A stretch of 64,000 nucleotides of DNA from Buchnera aphidicola (Cinara laricifoliae) (GCF_900698945.1 NZ_LR217717.1:124001-188000); one strand, 5' to 3'. Shown: positions 1 through 11,009, counted from the first letter of the stretch. Notes: a model not told the origin generated them from the letters alone. Translations and numbers: made by a program.

Positions 1-384
1 TTTATTATTTTTTTTATAGCATGTATTGCAGTTTGTCATAGACATCCTTTTGATCAACCAGAATCTGAACAAGAATTAGCTGATGGATATCATATTGAAT
101 ATTCTGGTATGAAATTTGGAATGTTTTTTATCGGCGAATATATTTCTATTATGACTGTTTCTGCATTGATAGTTTGTTTATTTTTTGGAGGTTGGCTTGG
201 TCCTTGGTTTCCATCAATAATTTGGTTTTTATTAAAGTTTTTTTTATTTATTTTTTTATTTATTTTAATAAGAGCATCTTTACCTAGACCAAGATATGAT
301 CATGTTATGTTTTTTGCATGGAAATTTTTTTTTCCATTATCGTTATTAAATTTAATTTATACATCTTTAAAAATTTTATTATAA
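1..384 (+). CDS. nuoH: NADH-quinone oxidoreductase subunit H (partial, 5' end outside window)
   Basis: This is the C-terminal part of the membrane subunit NuoH of complex I, which forms much of the quinone-binding chamber and couples quinone reduction to proton pumping. The frame is open from base 1 and reads [19 protein letters not shown], followed by GEYISI and [10 protein letters not shown], all hallmarks of NuoH. Several hydrophobic helices follow. An internal ATG at 109 is not the true start, because the conserved sequence continues in frame upstream of it. It is followed after 19 bases by nuoI, in normal nuo operon order. Identification is very secure; only the start is missing. Confidence 0.97.
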   Translation, partial: FIIFFIACIAVCHRHPFDQPESEQELADGYHIEYSGMKFGMFFIGEYISIMTVSALIVCLFFGGWLGPWFPSIIWFLLKFFLFIFLFILIRASLPRPRYDHVMFFAWKFFFPLSLLNLIYTSLKILL

Positions 385-403
385 TTGTGAGGTTTTATAA
401 TGT

Positions 404-949
404 ATGAATATAAAAAATATTATTTTTAGTATTTTTAGCTATATACGTAGTATATTTTTAATATTTAGTAATATTTTTGCATCACGTGAAACACGATTAT
501 ATCCAGAACAACCATTAAATTTATCATTACGATATAGAGGTCGTATTATTTTAACTCGGGATCCTAATGGTTTAGAAAGATGTGTTGCTTGTAATTTATG
601 TTCTGCTGTATGTCCTGTTAATTGTATTTCGTTAAAAAAATCGGAAAATTCAGATGGTCGTTGGTATGCTAAATTTTTTAGAATAAATTTATCACGTTGT
701 ATTTTTTGTGGTTTATGCGAAGAAGCTTGCCCTACTGCAGCGATTCAATTAATTCCGGATATAGAATTAAGTGAATTTAAACGAAAAAAATTAATTTATG
801 AAAAAAAAGATTTACTAATTTCGGGACCTGGAAAGTTTCCAGAATATAATTTTTATTCTGTTTCAGGTGTGAAAAATAATATTGAATCACATGATATTGA
901 TTCAAAAAAGATATTAAATTGTGTTGATGTGACGTCTTTATTGCCGTAG
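404..949 (+). CDS. nuoI: NADH-quinone oxidoreductase subunit I
   Basis: NuoI is the ferredoxin-like subunit of complex I that carries clusters N6a and N6b and passes electrons towards the quinone site. Two complete 4Fe-4S motifs are present: cysteines 60, 63, 66 and 70 with Cys74, and cysteines 99, 102, 105 and 109. The 181 residues match the family length (E. coli 180), and the C-terminus ends in the conserved SLLP. The ATG at 404 follows a TGAGG ribosome site at 388-392. An ATG at 400 is in another frame and stops within ten codons. It lies between nuoH and nuoJ in the nuo operon. Confidence 0.98.
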   Translation: MNIKNIIFSIFSYIRSIFLIFSNIFASRETRLYPEQPLNLSLRYRGRIILTRDPNGLERCVACNLCSAVCPVNCISLKKSENSDGRWYAKFFRINLSRCIFCGLCEEACPTAAIQLIPDIELSEFKRKKLIYEKKDLLISGPGKFPEYNFYSVSGVKNNIESHDIDSKKILNCVDVTSLLP

Positions 950-959
950 GGATAATTTT

Positions 960-1445
960 ATGGTTTTTTTATTTTATTTATTTAGTTTTTTATCTGTTTT
1001 TTTTTCTTTATTAATCGTAATAAGTAGTAATCCAATTTATTCTTTGCTTTATTTAATTTTTTTAATATGTTCTATTTCTGGTATTTTTTTTACTTTAGGA
1101 GTAGTTTTTATAGGAGCATTAGAAGTAATTATTTATGCTGGGGCTATTATGGTTTTATTTGTTTTTGTGGTAATGTTAATAAATAATAATTTATTAAAAA
1201 AATGTAATAGATTAAATCGATCGATAAATTTTTATGAAATTTTATCTTTTATATGTTTGATTATTATTTTATTAATTTTATCGATTCAATTTATTAGAGA
1301 AAAAAATAAAATTTTAATTTTTAATGATATTGCAATGAAACAAGTTAGTATTTGTTTATTTAATAAATATGGATTTTTGGTAGAATTTACTTCTTTATTG
1401 CTGTTATCTGCATTGCTTGTAATATGTATAGTTTTTAAAAAATAG
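960..1445 (+). CDS. nuoJ: NADH-quinone oxidoreductase subunit J
   Basis: NuoJ is a small membrane subunit of complex I with about five helices that helps link the quinone site to the antiporter arm. The conserved segment GALEVIIYAGAIMVLFVFVVM (split here as GALEVIIYAGA and IMVLFVFVVM) is clearly readable. At 161 residues it is shorter than E. coli NuoJ (184); the difference lies mainly in the loop and C-terminal region. It starts 10 bases after nuoI and is followed by nuoK. Function is inferred from family and operon position, both unambiguous. Confidence 0.96.
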   Translation: MVFLFYLFSFLSVFFSLLIVISSNPIYSLLYLIFLICSISGIFFTLGVVFIGALEVIIYAGAIMVLFVFVVMLINNNLLKKCNRLNRSINFYEILSFICLIIILLILSIQFIREKNKILIFNDIAMKQVSICLFNKYGFLVEFTSLLLLSALLVICIVFKK

Positions 1446-1485
1446 AGTTTATTTTTTTATTTTTATAAGGATAATATACAAGATT

Positions 1486-1788
1486 ATGTTGTCATTAAAT
1501 CACGGAATTATTGTATCGATACTAATTTTTATGATTGGTCTAATTTCTTTATTCAAACATAAAAATCTAATATTTATATTAATTAGTTTAGAATTACTTA
1601 CTAATGCAATTGCTTTAGCAATGGTATTGGTGGGATATTACTGGAATCAAACAGATGGTCAAATTATGTATGTATTCATTATTACTACAGCAGCAGCAGA
1701 AGTTAGTGTAATGTTAGCATTTTTTTTAAAAATATATCAGCAGTATAATACATTAGATATATTTAAGTTGAGCGAGATTTATAAATGA
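1486..1788 (+). CDS. nuoK: NADH-quinone oxidoreductase subunit K
   Basis: NuoK is the MrpC-like three-helix subunit of complex I. Its length of 100 residues is the same as in E. coli. The two membrane glutamates needed for proton transfer are visible in ISLELLTNA and AAAEVSV, and YYWNQTDGQIMY matches the family loop. An AAGG site lies at 1467-1470, rather far from the ATG. The stop codon overlaps the start of nuoL by four bases (ATGA at 1785), suggesting translational coupling. Confidence 0.98.
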   Translation: MLSLNHGIIVSILIFMIGLISLFKHKNLIFILISLELLTNAIALAMVLVGYYWNQTDGQIMYVFIITTAAAEVSVMLAFFLKIYQQYNTLDIFKLSEIYK

Positions 1789-3644
1789 ATTTAATTTATT
1801 ATGTAGTTATATTTCCTTTATTAAGTTGTTTTTTATTAATATTACTGCAACAGTTTTTGTCAAAAAAATATGTTGCGTTGATTAGTATTTCTTCAATTTT
1901 TATTTCTTTATTATTTTTTTTATATGTGGTATATGATTATTATAAAAAAATAAATATATCAAAAATTTTTTTTATACCATTATTACATTGGATAACTGTA
2001 AATAATTACAGTATTGAATGGAATTTCTTGATAGATTTTTTTTCTCTATCTATGCTGGGAATGATTTTATTGATTAGTATATGTGTATACTTATTTTCTT
2101 TTTGGTATATGCAAGATTCATCTGTATATATAAAATATTTTATATATATGAATTTATTTATTTCATGTATGATGATTTTTACATTAACAAGTAATTTAAT
2201 AACTATGTTTTGTGTTTGGGAATTAGTAGGAGTTTGTTCATATTTATTAATTGGTTTTTATTTTAATCGTGAACGAAATGGATATGCTGCTATTAAATCA
2301 TTTTTAATGACTCGATTTAGTGATGTATTTTTTTTAATTGCTATTTTTTTAATTTTTTTAAAACTTAATACAATAGATTTTATAACATTAAAATATTCTG
2401 TTAATGAAATTATTTTTTTAAACAATCATACAAATTATTTGTCTTTAATAACTTTTTTATTAATTATTGCAGCTATAGGAAAATCAGCGCAAGTACCTTT
2501 ACATACATGGTTAATAGGAGCGATGGTTGGTCCGACACCATCTTCTGCTTTGATTCATGCAGCTACTATGGTCACTATGGGTATTTATTTAATATTACGT
2601 ACATATACGTTATTTTTATATAGTACTTATGCAATGAATTTTTTAGTTATAATTGGTTGTATAACGATTATAATATCTAGTATTTCTGCTATTATTGAAA
2701 ATAATATTAAACGTATTTTAGCTTATTCTACTATGAGTCAAATTGGCTATATGTTTATAGCTCTTGGATCTAATAATATTAAAGGCGCATTTATTCACTT
2801 AATTTGTCATGCTTTCTTTAAATCTTTATTATTTTTATCAGCTGGATCTATCATAAAATGTGTTAATAATGAGCAAAATATTATGAATATGGGTGGTTTA
2901 TATAAAAAAATTCCTTTTGTATATATAACTTTTTTAATGGGAATTTTTTCGTTGATATCATTACCATTTATTACTTCTAGTTTTTATAGTAAAAGTCATA
3001 TAATATTTAATATTTTGTATCATAAAAATAGTTTTTTATTATTATGTAGTTTAACAGGAATATTTTTAACTTCAATATATTCATTTCGAATGGTATTTTT
3101 AATATTTCATGGTTCAAATAAATCTAATTTTATTTTTATTAAAAAAAATTTTTTTCATAATATATCTTTATTTGTTTTATGTATTGGTTGTACTCCAATT
3201 ACATGGAATTTTATGTCATATATATGGACTAAATTATATTTTAAATCTATTAATATATTGCCAAATTCTATTTATATAGAATATCTATCTTGTATTCTGT
3301 TAATATTTGGTTTTTTTATAGCTTATTTTTCTTATATAAGAAAAAATTTTTTATTAAAAAACTTTTATTTTAATAAAATATTTAATACATTTTATGTATT
3401 AGTTGTTAATTATTGGTTTTTTGATTTTTTTTATTTTTATGTATTTATACAAGCATATTATAATTTATCAAATTATTTAAATAATAATTTTTATTACGTA
3501 GAAAGGATTTTTTTGAATAAAATTTATTTTTTTATTAAACGGTTATCTAACTTAAATTCAACAAATATTATTAATCATATTAGATGGTATATTTTTTGTT
3601 TAATGTTAGTTTTATTGTTTATCTTTTTTGTTGATTATTATTAA
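1785..3644 (+). CDS. nuoL: NADH-quinone oxidoreductase subunit L
   Basis: NuoL is the distal antiporter-like subunit of complex I, with about 14 transmembrane helices followed by the long lateral helix and a C-terminal anchor. The proton-path motifs are present: the glutamate in WELVGVCSYLLIGF, the lysine in AAIGKSAQVPLHTWL and the AYSTMSQIGYM segment. The 619 residues compare with 613 in E. coli. Its ATG overlaps the nuoK stop. The C-terminal third is rich in Phe, Tyr, Asn and Ile and diverges most, as expected under strong A+T pressure. Nothing is truncated. Confidence 0.98.
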   Translation: MNLIYYVVIFPLLSCFLLILLQQFLSKKYVALISISSIFISLLFFLYVVYDYYKKINISKIFFIPLLHWITVNNYSIEWNFLIDFFSLSMLGMILLISICVYLFSFWYMQDSSVYIKYFIYMNLFISCMMIFTLTSNLITMFCVWELVGVCSYLLIGFYFNRERNGYAAIKSFLMTRFSDVFFLIAIFLIFLKLNTIDFITLKYSVNEIIFLNNHTNYLSLITFLLIIAAIGKSAQVPLHTWLIGAMVGPTPSSALIHAATMVTMGIYLILRTYTLFLYSTYAMNFLVIIGCITIIISSISAIIENNIKRILAYSTMSQIGYMFIALGSNNIKGAFIHLICHAFFKSLLFLSAGSIIKCVNNEQNIMNMGGLYKKIPFVYITFLMGIFSLISLPFITSSFYSKSHIIFNILYHKNSFLLLCSLTGIFLTSIYSFRMVFLIFHGSNKSNFIFIKKNFFHNISLFVLCIGCTPITWNFMSYIWTKLYFKSINILPNSIYIEYLSCILLIFGFFIAYFSYIRKNFLLKNFYFNKIFNTFYVLVVNYWFFDFFYFYVFIQAYYNLSNYLNNNFYYVERIFLNKIYFFIKRLSNLNSTNIINHIRWYIFCLMLVLLFIFFVDYY

Positions 3645-3714
3645 ATATATTTAATAAAATTAAAATGAATTTATATATATTATATAATAATATATAGCAA
3701 GGATAATATATTAT

Positions 3715-5175
3715 ATGATACTTTTAGTTTTTATATTAGTACCTTTATTAGGGGCTATATTATCAATATTTACGGGATTTTTAAATGAAAGAATTCCTCG
3801 TTATATAGCTGCTTTTTCTATGATAATTTGTTTATTAGTTTCATTATTTATTTTTTTTTATAGTAATAGGTTTTTTCAGGCAAATATTACTATGCATACG
3901 TTATTAATTGCGTTTCATAAAACGTGGTTTTCAGAGTATGGTATTTCTATTTATTTTGGTTTAGATAATTTATCACTATTAATGATTTTATTAACTTCGT
4001 TAATTGGATTATGTTCTATATATTGTGAATGGCATACGCTAAATGATAAAATAGGAATATTTTATTTTTTTTTATTGTGTATTGCGTTAGGAATGTTTGG
4101 TATTTTTCTATCTTTTGATATGTTTTTATTTTTTTTATTTTGGGAATTAATATTGATTCCTATGTATTTTTTGATTATTTTTTGGGGTAATAGCAAAAAA
4201 AATCGTCATGATGTTATTTATGTTGCTCGTAAATTTTTCATTTATTCTCAAATATCTGGATTTTTTTTATTATTTTTTATACTAAATATAGTATGTATAT
4301 ACTATAGTAATTTTGGAATTTGGACATTTAATTATTTTTTTTTAAAGAATATAAAGATATCTTTATATACTGAATTTTTTTTGATGTTTAGTTTATTATT
4401 ATCTCTTATCATAAAAATTCCATTATTTCCATTTCATAGTTGGTTACCTGATTTTCAAGAATCTATTTCTTCTTCAGGATCAGTAGATTTAATAGGACTT
4501 TTATTAAAACCAGCTATATATGGATTATTGCGTTTTTATTTGATATTTTGTCCTCGTACTTCTCATATTTTATCTTTATTTTTTATATCTATTGGTTTAT
4601 TGTCAATGTTTTATGGTTCTATAATGGCTTTTTCTCAGAAAAATATAAAAAGATTGTTAGCGTATTCTACTATTTCTAGTATGGGTATTATTTTTGCTGC
4701 AATACATAGTGAAAATATAGTGGCTTATCAAGGTGTTTTATTATATATAGTATCATCTGTTATTTCTACAGCAGCATTATTAATATTGATTGGAAGAATT
4801 TTTATTCAAATTAATACTCAAAATATTTTATATATGAGTGGATTATGGTCTTGTATGAATTTTATTCCATCATTTTTTTTATTTTTTTCTTTATCGATGT
4901 TAAATATACCTATGACAGGAAATTTTAGTGGTGAATTTATGATGTTATTTGGTATCTTTATGCATTGTCCGATTTTAGGTTGTTTTTTTGTTTTTGGTTT
5001 GTTTTTATCTTCTATTTATCTTCTAATAATGATACAAAAGGTATGTTATGGTTCTAATCGATTATCTGTTATAAAAAATGAATTAAGTTTTTTTGATTTT
5101 GTAATATTAATTTTCTTTGTATTTTTTATATGTTTATTGGGATTATACCCTAAATTTATTTTAAAATTTTTATAG
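3715..5175 (+). CDS. nuoM: NADH-quinone oxidoreductase subunit M
   Basis: NuoM is the middle antiporter-like proton-pumping subunit of complex I. The essential glutamate lies in FWELILIPMYFLI, the essential lysine in IIKIPLFPFHSWLPD, and the next helix reads SGSVDLIGLLLKPAIYGLLRF (given here as the diagnostic segment GSVDLIGLLLKPAIYG). At 486 residues it is slightly shorter than E. coli NuoM (509). An AAGGATAATATATT leader precedes the ATG. The gap of 70 bases after nuoL has no gene. Confidence 0.97.
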   Translation: MILLVFILVPLLGAILSIFTGFLNERIPRYIAAFSMIICLLVSLFIFFYSNRFFQANITMHTLLIAFHKTWFSEYGISIYFGLDNLSLLMILLTSLIGLCSIYCEWHTLNDKIGIFYFFLLCIALGMFGIFLSFDMFLFFLFWELILIPMYFLIIFWGNSKKNRHDVIYVARKFFIYSQISGFFLLFFILNIVCIYYSNFGIWTFNYFFLKNIKISLYTEFFLMFSLLLSLIIKIPLFPFHSWLPDFQESISSSGSVDLIGLLLKPAIYGLLRFYLIFCPRTSHILSLFFISIGLLSMFYGSIMAFSQKNIKRLLAYSTISSMGIIFAAIHSENIVAYQGVLLYIVSSVISTAALLILIGRIFIQINTQNILYMSGLWSCMNFIPSFFLFFSLSMLNIPMTGNFSGEFMMLFGIFMHCPILGCFFVFGLFLSSIYLLIMIQKVCYGSNRLSVIKNELSFFDFVILIFFVFFICLLGLYPKFILKFL

Positions 5176-5234
5176 ATATATAAAATTATATGTATCATGA
5201 CGATATATATAGTAAATAATTAGGTAATAAAATT

Positions 5235-6695
5235 ATGATTAAATTATTTGATAGTATTATTCCAATAATACCAATTTTATCATTAATTTTTTCAGTTATA
5301 ATAATTTTTTATATTTCTTTTTATAAAAAAAATGTATATCTGGAAAGTATAGTTATTACATTTGGTTTATTGTTTAGCATAATAATGATTTTATATTCAA
5401 AGATATTTATGTTAGAATATATTTCTGTATTAATAAAAATAGATCAATATTCTTATTTTTATATTTTTATGTTACTTTTATCTAGTTTATATACGTGTAT
5501 ATTTGCATATCCTTGGTTACTATACAATAGTATGTATTCAACAGAATTTCATTTATTTGTATTGTTATCTACTATTGGTGGAATTTTAGTATCTGTTGCA
5601 TTTCATTTTTCTACTTTATTTATAGGAATAGAATTATTATTTTTTCCTATACTAGGCATTTTAATATTATTTCCAAAATATATATTTCATTGGTCTTCTA
5701 TATTAATATATTTAATTATGTCAGTTTTTTCATCTGCTTTATTATTATTAGGTTGTTCTTTTATTTATTTTGTTTCAGGTCGGTTGTGTTTTTCTTTTTT
5801 TACATATATTTTTATGTATTATCCTTCTATTATGTATGGTAATATTACTTTTTTTGGTATTATTTTAGTTTTATTTTCACTTTTTTTGAAATTATCACTG
5901 TTTCCATTACATACATGGGCTCCTGGTATATATCAGTATACTAATTCTTGTGCATTAATATACTTTTCAACAGTTACTAAGATTTCTATTTTATCTATTT
6001 TAATGCGATTTTTTTATTATATTCCTTATTTAAACAAGATAACTTTATTATATGTTATATTATATAGTATTGCGATATTTTCTATTTTATTTGGTAATTT
6101 GATAGCAGTTATTCAAGTTAAGATTCACAGATTAATGGGATATTTATCTATTTCTAATCTTGGTTTGTTATTGATTTTATTACTGATATATTCTCAAAAT
6201 AAATATTTACTTATAACTAAATATATATATATCTATTTGTTTGGTTATTTGATAGGTTTACTTGGTTTTTTTGGTATTAAAAGTATTGTTGATTTTAATA
6301 TTTTTACTAAAAATATTGATAATATAAAAAATAATTCATTAACTGGATTATTTTGGTATGATCCTGTTTTAGGAATTATGATGACTATAATTTTATTGTC
6401 TCTATCTGGATTTCCTTTAACAATAGGATTTTGGGGAAAATTTTTTATTCTAAAATATTTAATTCATAAAAATTTTATTATTACAACAGTATGCATTATG
6501 ATCAGTAGTATTTTAGGAACATATAGTTATTTTAATATTATTCATAGTTTGTATTGCAATCCTGTTAAATTAGATGAAAAAAATTTATTTCGTCATTTTA
6601 ATATCACGATATTGCAAAAATATCTAATTATAAGTATTGGTATTATTATAATAGTATTGGGTTTCTTGCCAAAAATTTTATATAGTTTATTTTAA
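5235..6695 (+). CDS. nuoN: NADH-quinone oxidoreductase subunit N
   Basis: NuoN is the proximal antiporter-like subunit of complex I and the last gene of the nuo operon. The antiporter core reads FLKLSLFPLHTWAPGIYQ, followed by STVTKISIL, which match the lysine-bearing helices of the family. The 486 residues equal the usual length. Sequence conservation is lower than for NuoL and NuoM, but the order and core motifs leave little doubt. A strong hairpin 184 bases downstream probably ends the operon. Confidence 0.96.
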   Translation: MIKLFDSIIPIIPILSLIFSVIIIFYISFYKKNVYLESIVITFGLLFSIIMILYSKIFMLEYISVLIKIDQYSYFYIFMLLLSSLYTCIFAYPWLLYNSMYSTEFHLFVLLSTIGGILVSVAFHFSTLFIGIELLFFPILGILILFPKYIFHWSSILIYLIMSVFSSALLLLGCSFIYFVSGRLCFSFFTYIFMYYPSIMYGNITFFGIILVLFSLFLKLSLFPLHTWAPGIYQYTNSCALIYFSTVTKISILSILMRFFYYIPYLNKITLLYVILYSIAIFSILFGNLIAVIQVKIHRLMGYLSISNLGLLLILLLIYSQNKYLLITKYIYIYLFGYLIGLLGFFGIKSIVDFNIFTKNIDNIKNNSLTGLFWYDPVLGIMMTIILLSLSGFPLTIGFWGKFFILKYLIHKNFIITTVCIMISSILGTYSYFNIIHSLYCNPVKLDEKNLFRHFNITILQKYLIISIGIIIIVLGFLPKILYSLF

Positions 6696-7043
6696 TTCGA
6701 TGTACATGGATTTTAATATATATATTTTTATTAAAAATTTATAAATACTTAAATTAAACATAGTAAAATTTTAATTTTGATTTTGTTTTGTATAAATATT
6801 TAATGTATTTTTTAAAAATTATTTTTAAATTTTAATTAATATTTTAAATGTATAAATTTATAGCTTATAAAATAATATAATGTTGGAATTTTTCCAACAT
6901 TTTATTATTATATTGTAAATATTAGTTTAATTATATATTTATATATTAGTTGATCATGTAGTAATAAATACTAATTATATTTAATATGAATGTTATAAAT
7001 ATTTATTTTTTATTATGTATTAAAATATGTAAAATTTTTATTT
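6696..7043. other. Gene-free region between convergent nuoN and prs
   Basis: This A+T-rich spacer between two convergent genes holds the hairpin listed at 6879-6901. No other coding or RNA signal was seen. Confidence 0.6.
6879..6901. terminator. Hairpin terminator between nuoN and prs
   Basis: AATGTTGGAA and TTCCAACATT form a perfect 10-bp stem around a TTT loop, followed on the + strand by a T-rich stretch. It lies between the convergent 3' ends of nuoN and prs and could stop transcription from either side. Confidence 0.75.
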
Positions 7044-7985
7044 TTAAAACATTTCAGAAATTGATTCTTCTTGATTAATTCTTCGAATTGCTTCTGCTAA
7101 CATAGTAGAGACTGTTAATATGTGTATGTTTTTTAAACATTTTATTTTTTTAGATAATGGAATTGTATCACATATTATAATTTCATCTATATTTGATTTT
7201 TTGATGTTTGTGTTAGCTATACCTGAAAAAATAGCGTGTGTAGCATATGCATAAATACAGCGTGCTCCTTTTTTTTTTAGAGCAGTTGCAGCTTTACATA
7301 AGGTAATTCCAGTATCTATAATATCATCTATTAAAATACAGTCTCTATTTTTTACTTGTCCAATAATATTCATTACTTCTGAAGCATTTATACTGGGTCT
7401 ACGTTTATCAATAATTGCCATTTCAGAATCATATAATAATTTTGCAATAGTTCGTGTTCTGATAATCCCACCAATATCTGGTGACACAAATATAGGATTA
7501 AAAAAGTTAATTTTTAATAATTTTTTTAATAGTATTCTACTGCTAGAAATATTATCTATTGGAATATCAAAAAAACCTTGAATTTGTTCAGCATGTAAAT
7601 CAATAGTAAGGATACGATCAACACCAACATTTGATAAAAAATCGGCAATTACTTTTGCTGTAATAGGTACTCTAGATGATTGAATTTTTCTATCTTGTCG
7701 AGCATATCCAAAATAAGGAATAACAGCAGTAATACGTCCAGCTGAAGCTCTTCTAAGAGCATCTATCATAATTATCAATTCCATAAAATTATCGTTAGTA
7801 GGTGAACACGTTGATTGTATTAAAAAAACATCAGATCCTCTTATATTTTCATTAATTTGAATGCTAATTTCTCCATCACTAAATTTACTAACTGTAGCTT
7901 TTCCTAATGTAGTATTTAGTTGATTGGCTATTTTTTGAGCTAAATTTGGAACAGAATTTCCCGAAAATAATTTAATTTTCTTCAT
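7044..7985 (-). CDS. prs: Ribose-phosphate pyrophosphokinase
   Basis: Prs makes phosphoribosyl pyrophosphate from ribose 5-phosphate and ATP, feeding nucleotide, histidine and tryptophan synthesis. The 313 residues match the E. coli enzyme (315). The catalytic flexible loop reads [11 protein letters not shown] and the PRPP-binding loop reads [24 protein letters not shown] is the typical N-terminus. It stands alone on the minus strand between the nuo operon and prfA. The ispE, lolB and hemA genes that lie between prs and prfA in E. coli are absent. Confidence 0.98.
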   Translation of the reverse strand: MKKIKLFSGNSVPNLAQKIANQLNTTLGKATVSKFSDGEISIQINENIRGSDVFLIQSTCSPTNDNFMELIIMIDALRRASAGRITAVIPYFGYARQDRKIQSSRVPITAKVIADFLSNVGVDRILTIDLHAEQIQGFFDIPIDNISSSRILLKKLLKINFFNPIFVSPDIGGIIRTRTIAKLLYDSEMAIIDKRRPSINASEVMNIIGQVKNRDCILIDDIIDTGITLCKAATALKKKGARCIYAYATHAIFSGIANTNIKKSNIDEIIICDTIPLSKKIKCLKNIHILTVSTMLAEAIRRINQEESISEMF

Positions 7986-8207
7986 ACTAATCTCTTTGAT
8001 ATTTTATATGTATGTATTTTTAGTGAATAATTTTATATTATATATATAATATATTTTTAAAAATATTTTTATTATTATGAATTAAAATAATTAATTATAT
8101 AAATGCATGATTTTATCATATATGTTTATTTATATAATACTATGAGTTATTATATATAATAAATAATATAATTTTTTTATTTTTAGTTTTAGTTAATAGG
8201 TATTTTT

Positions 8208-9281
8208 ATGAAAAAATCAATAATTATAAAATTACAAAATTTAATAAAAAGATATGCAGAATTAGAATTTTTATTATCAAATAGTTATAAAAAATTTAAT
8301 AAAATAGAATTTTTAAAATTATCTAAAGAAAAATCTGAATTATCTGAATTAAATGAATCGTTTGTTTTGTGGTTATCGTTAAAATCAGAAATAAAAAATA
8401 TTAAGTTATTATTACGAGATTCAGTTATTAGAGAATTAGCTGAAGAAGAATTGTATATTTTATGTAAAAAAAAAAAAGAAATTGAAAAAAAAATAGAAAT
8501 TTTATTAATTCCAACTGATCCATATGATAAAAATAGTTGTTTTATCGAAATTAGAGCTGCAACAGGAGGATTAGAAGCTGCAATTTTTTCTGGGGAGTTA
8601 TGCAAAATGTATATGAGATATGCTGATTTGAAATCTTGGAAAGTTAATATTATTAATATGCATGAAGGAGATCAAGGAGGTTATAAAGAAGTTATTTTAA
8701 AAGTTGTAGGGGCTGGAGCCTGTAAGCGATTAAAATTTGAATCTGGAGGTCATAGAGTACAACGTGTTCCGCAAACAGAATCTCAAGGTCGTATACATAC
8801 TTCAACATGTACAGTAGCAATAATGCCTGAAGCACCTAAATCAGAAAAAATTATTTTAAATACTATTGATTTAAAAATTGATACGTTTCGTTCTTCAGGA
8901 GCTGGTGGACAGCATGTTAACACGACTGATTCTGCAGTTCGTATTACACATATTCCTACAGGTAATGTAGTTGAATGTCAAGATGAACGATCACAACATA
9001 AAAATAAGGAAAAAGCATTATCAGTATTATCTGCTAAAATTTATGCAGAAAAGAATGCTAAAAAAGCATCAGAAAATTCATTGATTAGAAAAAATTTATT
9101 AGGTACAGGATCACGATCAGATAGAAATAGAACATATAATTTTCCTCAAAATCGAGTAACTGATCATCGTATTAATTTAACTTTATATCGGTTAAATGAA
9201 ATTTTATCTGGTAAATTAGATTTATTTATTGAGCCATTATTACAAGAATATCAAGCAGATTTGTTGTTAATGACAGAATAG
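8208..9281 (+). CDS. prfA: Peptide chain release factor 1
   Basis: RF1 ends translation at UAA and UAG codons. The peptidyl-hydrolysis motif GGQ falls at residues 233-235, and the codon-recognition tripeptide is PQT (family PxT) in [14 protein letters not shown]. The length of 357 residues is close to E. coli (360). Codons 87-90 contain an A12 run at 8466-8477 that stays in frame (four lysines), unlike the disrupted tracts in ung and fabZ. The gene for its methylase, prmC, follows directly. Confidence 0.98.
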   Translation: MKKSIIIKLQNLIKRYAELEFLLSNSYKKFNKIEFLKLSKEKSELSELNESFVLWLSLKSEIKNIKLLLRDSVIRELAEEELYILCKKKKEIEKKIEILLIPTDPYDKNSCFIEIRAATGGLEAAIFSGELCKMYMRYADLKSWKVNIINMHEGDQGGYKEVILKVVGAGACKRLKFESGGHRVQRVPQTESQGRIHTSTCTVAIMPEAPKSEKIILNTIDLKIDTFRSSGAGGQHVNTTDSAVRITHIPTGNVVECQDERSQHKNKEKALSVLSAKIYAEKNAKKASENSLIRKNLLGTGSRSDRNRTYNFPQNRVTDHRINLTLYRLNEILSGKLDLFIEPLLQEYQADLLLMTE

Positions 9282-9303
9282 AATTAAATTGGTGTATATA
9301 ATA

Positions 9304-10134
9304 ATGAAAGTTGTAGAGTGGTTATTTTATGCTAAAAATAGATTGTTTAATAGTTTGACGGCGCAATTAGATGTAGAGTTATTAATTTGTTATGTATTGA
9401 AATTTTCAAAAAAGGAATTATTTTTTAATGATATACAAAAAATTAAAAAAAATGATTTATTGATTTTAAATAGGCTATTAAATAGACGAATATTAGGAGA
9501 ACCGATTGCATATATTATACATAAAAAAGAATTTTGGTCTCTTTCTTTATTTGTATCTTCTTACGTGTTAATCCCTAGACCAGATACAGAAATTTTAGTT
9601 GAACAAATTTTGTTAAAAATTTCTTTAAATGTTAGTTTGGTTCTTGATTTAGGAACTGGTAGTGGTGCGATTGCATTGGCAATAGCTACAGAATGTCCTC
9701 AATGTAAAGTTATTGGTATAGATAATAGTTTAAATGCATTATCAATAGCACGATATAATGCTATAAAATTAAATATCAAGAATGTTTTTTTTATTTATAG
9801 TGATTGGTTTTCACATATTTATTCGATGAAATTTCATATAATTGTTTGTAATCCACCGTATTTGTCTAATAATGATTTTATAAATTCTGGTAAAAGTCTT
9901 TTTTTTGAACCTTATAATGCATTAGTTGCAGGTACAAATGGAATAGAATATATACAGTATATTATAGAAAATGCTCGTTTTCATCTTTTTACTATGGGAT
10001 GGTTATATATTGAGCATTGTTATAAACAAACAAGTATAGTTAAAAAGATATTTGAGATTAATTTTTTCACAAAAATATCTTCAATAAAAGATTATTCTGG
10101 TCGTAGTAGAATTACGTATGGTTGTTTAAAATAA
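9304..10134 (+). CDS. prmC: Peptide chain release factor N5-glutamine methyltransferase
   Basis: PrmC (HemK) methylates the glutamine of the GGQ motif in release factors, and it sits directly behind prfA as in E. coli. The SAM-binding motif reads DLGTGSGAIALA, the catalytic motif is NPPY, and the N-terminal domain carries EFWSLSLFVSSYVLIPRPDTE. I chose the ATG at 9304, which gives 276 residues and aligns with the E. coli start. A TTG at 9289 would add five residues and leave only seven bases after prfA. Both starts have weak ribosome sites, so the exact start is less sure than the gene. Confidence 0.95.
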   Translation: MKVVEWLFYAKNRLFNSLTAQLDVELLICYVLKFSKKELFFNDIQKIKKNDLLILNRLLNRRILGEPIAYIIHKKEFWSLSLFVSSYVLIPRPDTEILVEQILLKISLNVSLVLDLGTGSGAIALAIATECPQCKVIGIDNSLNALSIARYNAIKLNIKNVFFIYSDWFSHIYSMKFHIIVCNPPYLSNNDFINSGKSLFFEPYNALVAGTNGIEYIQYIIENARFHLFTMGWLYIEHCYKQTSIVKKIFEINFFTKISSIKDYSGRSRITYGCLK

Positions 10135-10199
10135 AAAAGATTTTTTATAAAAATTTTTATATATATATAAATATTATTGATAATTATTTAGGATAATAT

Positions 10200-11009
10200 A
10201 TGATAGATTTAAATGACATTAATTTTTCCAATATGTCTTTATTTGAAATTATGATTAAAATTATAGTAAACATTCGTCATGATGTTTCTGAATTAAAAAT
10301 TATGAATATGTGTACAACAAAAATACACGAAGCTTCTTTATTTATTGCAGATCAATTATTAGAAATAAAAAAATTAAAAAAATTATTATTTTTATTTTAT
10401 AAAAATTGGAATTTTGGTTGTTCTACAACAAAATATAAATTATCTAATATGATTTGGTTGGATAAAGTGATTGTATCTAATAAAGGCAATTCATTTTCTC
10501 TAGGAATTATTTTAATATATATAGCTAGTCAGCTAAAATTAACTATAATGCCTATAATTTTCCCAACACAATTGATTTTAAAATTTCAAAGTCTAGAAAA
10601 AAAAATTTTTTATATTAATCCTATTAATGGAGAGATACTTAGTAAACATACTTTGAAGTTTTGGTTAAAAGGTAATATTAGTCCTTCTACTGAATTACAA
10701 GATAGTTATTTACAAGAATCTACTTCATTAATTGTAATACAAAAAATTTTAGATATGTTGAAAATAGCATTAATTGAAGAACGGAATATTGAGTTAGCTT
10801 TAAATGTAAGTAATATATTATTAAAATTTAAACCTAAAGATCCATATGAAATTAGGGATAGAGGATTAATTTTTTCTCAATTACAGTGTTATCATGTAGC
10901 TGTTTCAGATTTATTATATTTTGTTGAACAATGTCCCGAAGATCCAGTTAGTGATATTATAAAAATGCAAATTAACTCTATTGAACAAAAAAAAATTATT
11001 TTGCATTAA
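10200..11009 (+). CDS. sirB1: SirB1 family protein (YchA), transglutaminase-like and TPR domains
   Basis: This 269-residue protein matches E. coli SirB1/YchA along its length. The diagnostic segments are LPIIFPTQLILKF-like (here MPIIFPTQLILKF), FWLKGNISPS and the very conserved C-terminal part with DPYEIRDRGLIFSQL and YFVEQCPEDP. The N-terminal half is a transglutaminase-like fold and the C-terminal half resembles tetratricopeptide repeats. Its biochemical function is not established. Its place after prfA-prmC is as in enterobacteria and suggests a housekeeping role. Confidence 0.93.
   Translation: MIDLNDINFSNMSLFEIMIKIIVNIRHDVSELKIMNMCTTKIHEASLFIADQLLEIKKLKKLLFLFYKNWNFGCSTTKYKLSNMIWLDKVIVSNKGNSFSLGIILIYIASQLKLTIMPIIFPTQLILKFQSLEKKIFYINPINGEILSKHTLKFWLKGNISPSTELQDSYLQESTSLIVIQKILDMLKIALIEERNIELALNVSNILLKFKPKDPYEIRDRGLIFSQLQCYHVAVSDLLYFVEQCPEDPVSDIIKMQINSIEQKKIILH

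Noticed and set aside
8466..8477. A12 run in prfA as a possible third frameshift
   Set aside because: The run is a multiple of three, encodes four lysines, and the RF1 sequence continues correctly on both sides.
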